From assembly GCA_040757355.1 (NCBI GenBank), contig JBFLWY010000054.1, positions 1-13,145 of the forward strand: a stretch of 13,145 nt of DNA. The letters run 5' to 3'. Numbering within the stretch: the first letter of the stretch is position 1; every line of letters begins with the position of its first letter. Positions 12,884 to 13,145 of this stretch are shown here, piece after piece. The notes under the pieces are model-generated. The model was not told the origin of the DNA, made no database searches, and saw nothing but the letters and a program-made list of their open reading frames with translations. A program made the position numbers and the translations under genes. Source of the stretch: DTYU01 sp040757355 (GTDB lineage Bacteria > Bacillota > Desulfotomaculia > Desulfotomaculales > Ammonificaceae).

Positions 12884-12982
12884 AGTCGTCGGACTTCAGT
12901 CGTCGGTCGTCGGTTCCTCGTAGAAATTCGCTCCGCGAATTTCTACTTTATGTCTGACGTCTGACGTCCGACGTCTGACGAC
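12884..12982. repeat. Heptamer repeats arranged as a long imperfect palindrome in the 23S-5S spacer
   Basis: The left arm (12884-12912) is built from GTCGTCGG/GGACTTCA-like units; the right arm (about 12954-12982) is four 7-bp units GTCTGAC, GTCTGAC, GTCCGAC, GTCTGAC plus GAC. The right arm reverse-complemented resembles the left arm along about 29 bases with scattered substitutions. Between the arms is a perfect hairpin: GTAGAAATTCGC, TCC, GCGAATTTCTAC (12919-12945). The spacer otherwise holds only short flanks. Folded in the precursor RNA, it could form one extended stem between 23S and 5S. Confidence 0.75.
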
Positions 12983-13021
12983 TATTCTTTCAAAACCGCA
13001 TAGTGAGGAAATTCAAATTCA

Positions 13022-13145
13022 GGTCAAGACCTCGACCTATTAGTACCGGTCAGCTCAACCCATTACTGGGCTTACACCTCCGGCCTATCTACCTGGTAGT
13101 CTACCAGGGGTCTTACCCCGACACTCAACTTTCTCTACCGCTGAG
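13022..13145 (-). rRNA. rrl: 23S ribosomal RNA, 3' end (partial)
   Basis: The minus strand reads ...GTACTAATAGGTCGAGGTCTTGACC at its 3' end, the conserved terminus of bacterial 23S rRNA, preceded by the GTAAGCCC...GGTTGAGCTGACC region of domain VI. The gene continues beyond the right edge of the window. The 3' end is placed near 13022 by comparison with known 23S ends. Confidence 0.95.

Overview
The window looks like chromosomal DNA of an anaerobic, spore-forming Clostridia-type Firmicute, possibly in or near the Peptococcaceae (Pelotomaculum/Desulfotomaculum-like). This rests on a YyaC-type sporulation gene, Bacillus-style KhtT/KhtU potassium/proton antiporter genes, strong GGAGG-type ribosome binding sites with frequent GTG and TTG starts, a tRNA with an encoded CCA end, moderate GC content, and an apparent selenocysteine gene. 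The genus is inferred.

Left part (1-4276): heptamer minisatellite repeats lie just beyond the stop codon of a minus-strand hydantoinase/oxoprolinase A gene (175-2241). Next, on the plus strand, is the most notable object here: a DsbA/FrnE-like thiol oxidoreductase (2559-3161). An in-frame TGA stands exactly where the first Cys of the CxxC active site belongs, giving a U-P-F-C motif, and a good bacterial SECIS-like hairpin follows at once. Standard gene calling would cut it to an N-terminally truncated 175-residue ORF without its active site. It converges on a minus-strand yyaC-like gene (3197-3835), which has a good promoter and a long intergenic leader region rich in inverted repeats.

Middle part (4277-9230): a 14-helix DHA2-type MFS exporter gene; a two-gene operon of a DUF5752 protein and a TreT-like trehalose-synthase glycosyltransferase, overlapping by 14 bases and ending in a clear terminator; and a UPF0316 (DUF5698/DUF2179) membrane protein gene with a hairpin in its leader. 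All four are on the minus strand. A small plus-strand orphan ORF with a ribosome binding site follows.

Right part (9384-13145): tRNA-Leu(CAG) with its own near-consensus promoter and a terminator, then a potassium-homeostasis locus. khtT-khtU (minus strand, two bases apart, a gated K+/H+ antiporter) diverges from a two-helix RCK-gated K+ channel gene (plus strand). Antiporter and channel together suggest control of cytoplasmic K+ and pH. The channel gene converges on the end of an rRNA operon (minus strand: 23S 3' end, spacer, 5S), separated by a shared hairpin terminator. The 23S-5S spacer holds a second heptamer-repeat structure, an extended palindrome.

All calls come from reading the sequence and from remembered family features; no database search was run.
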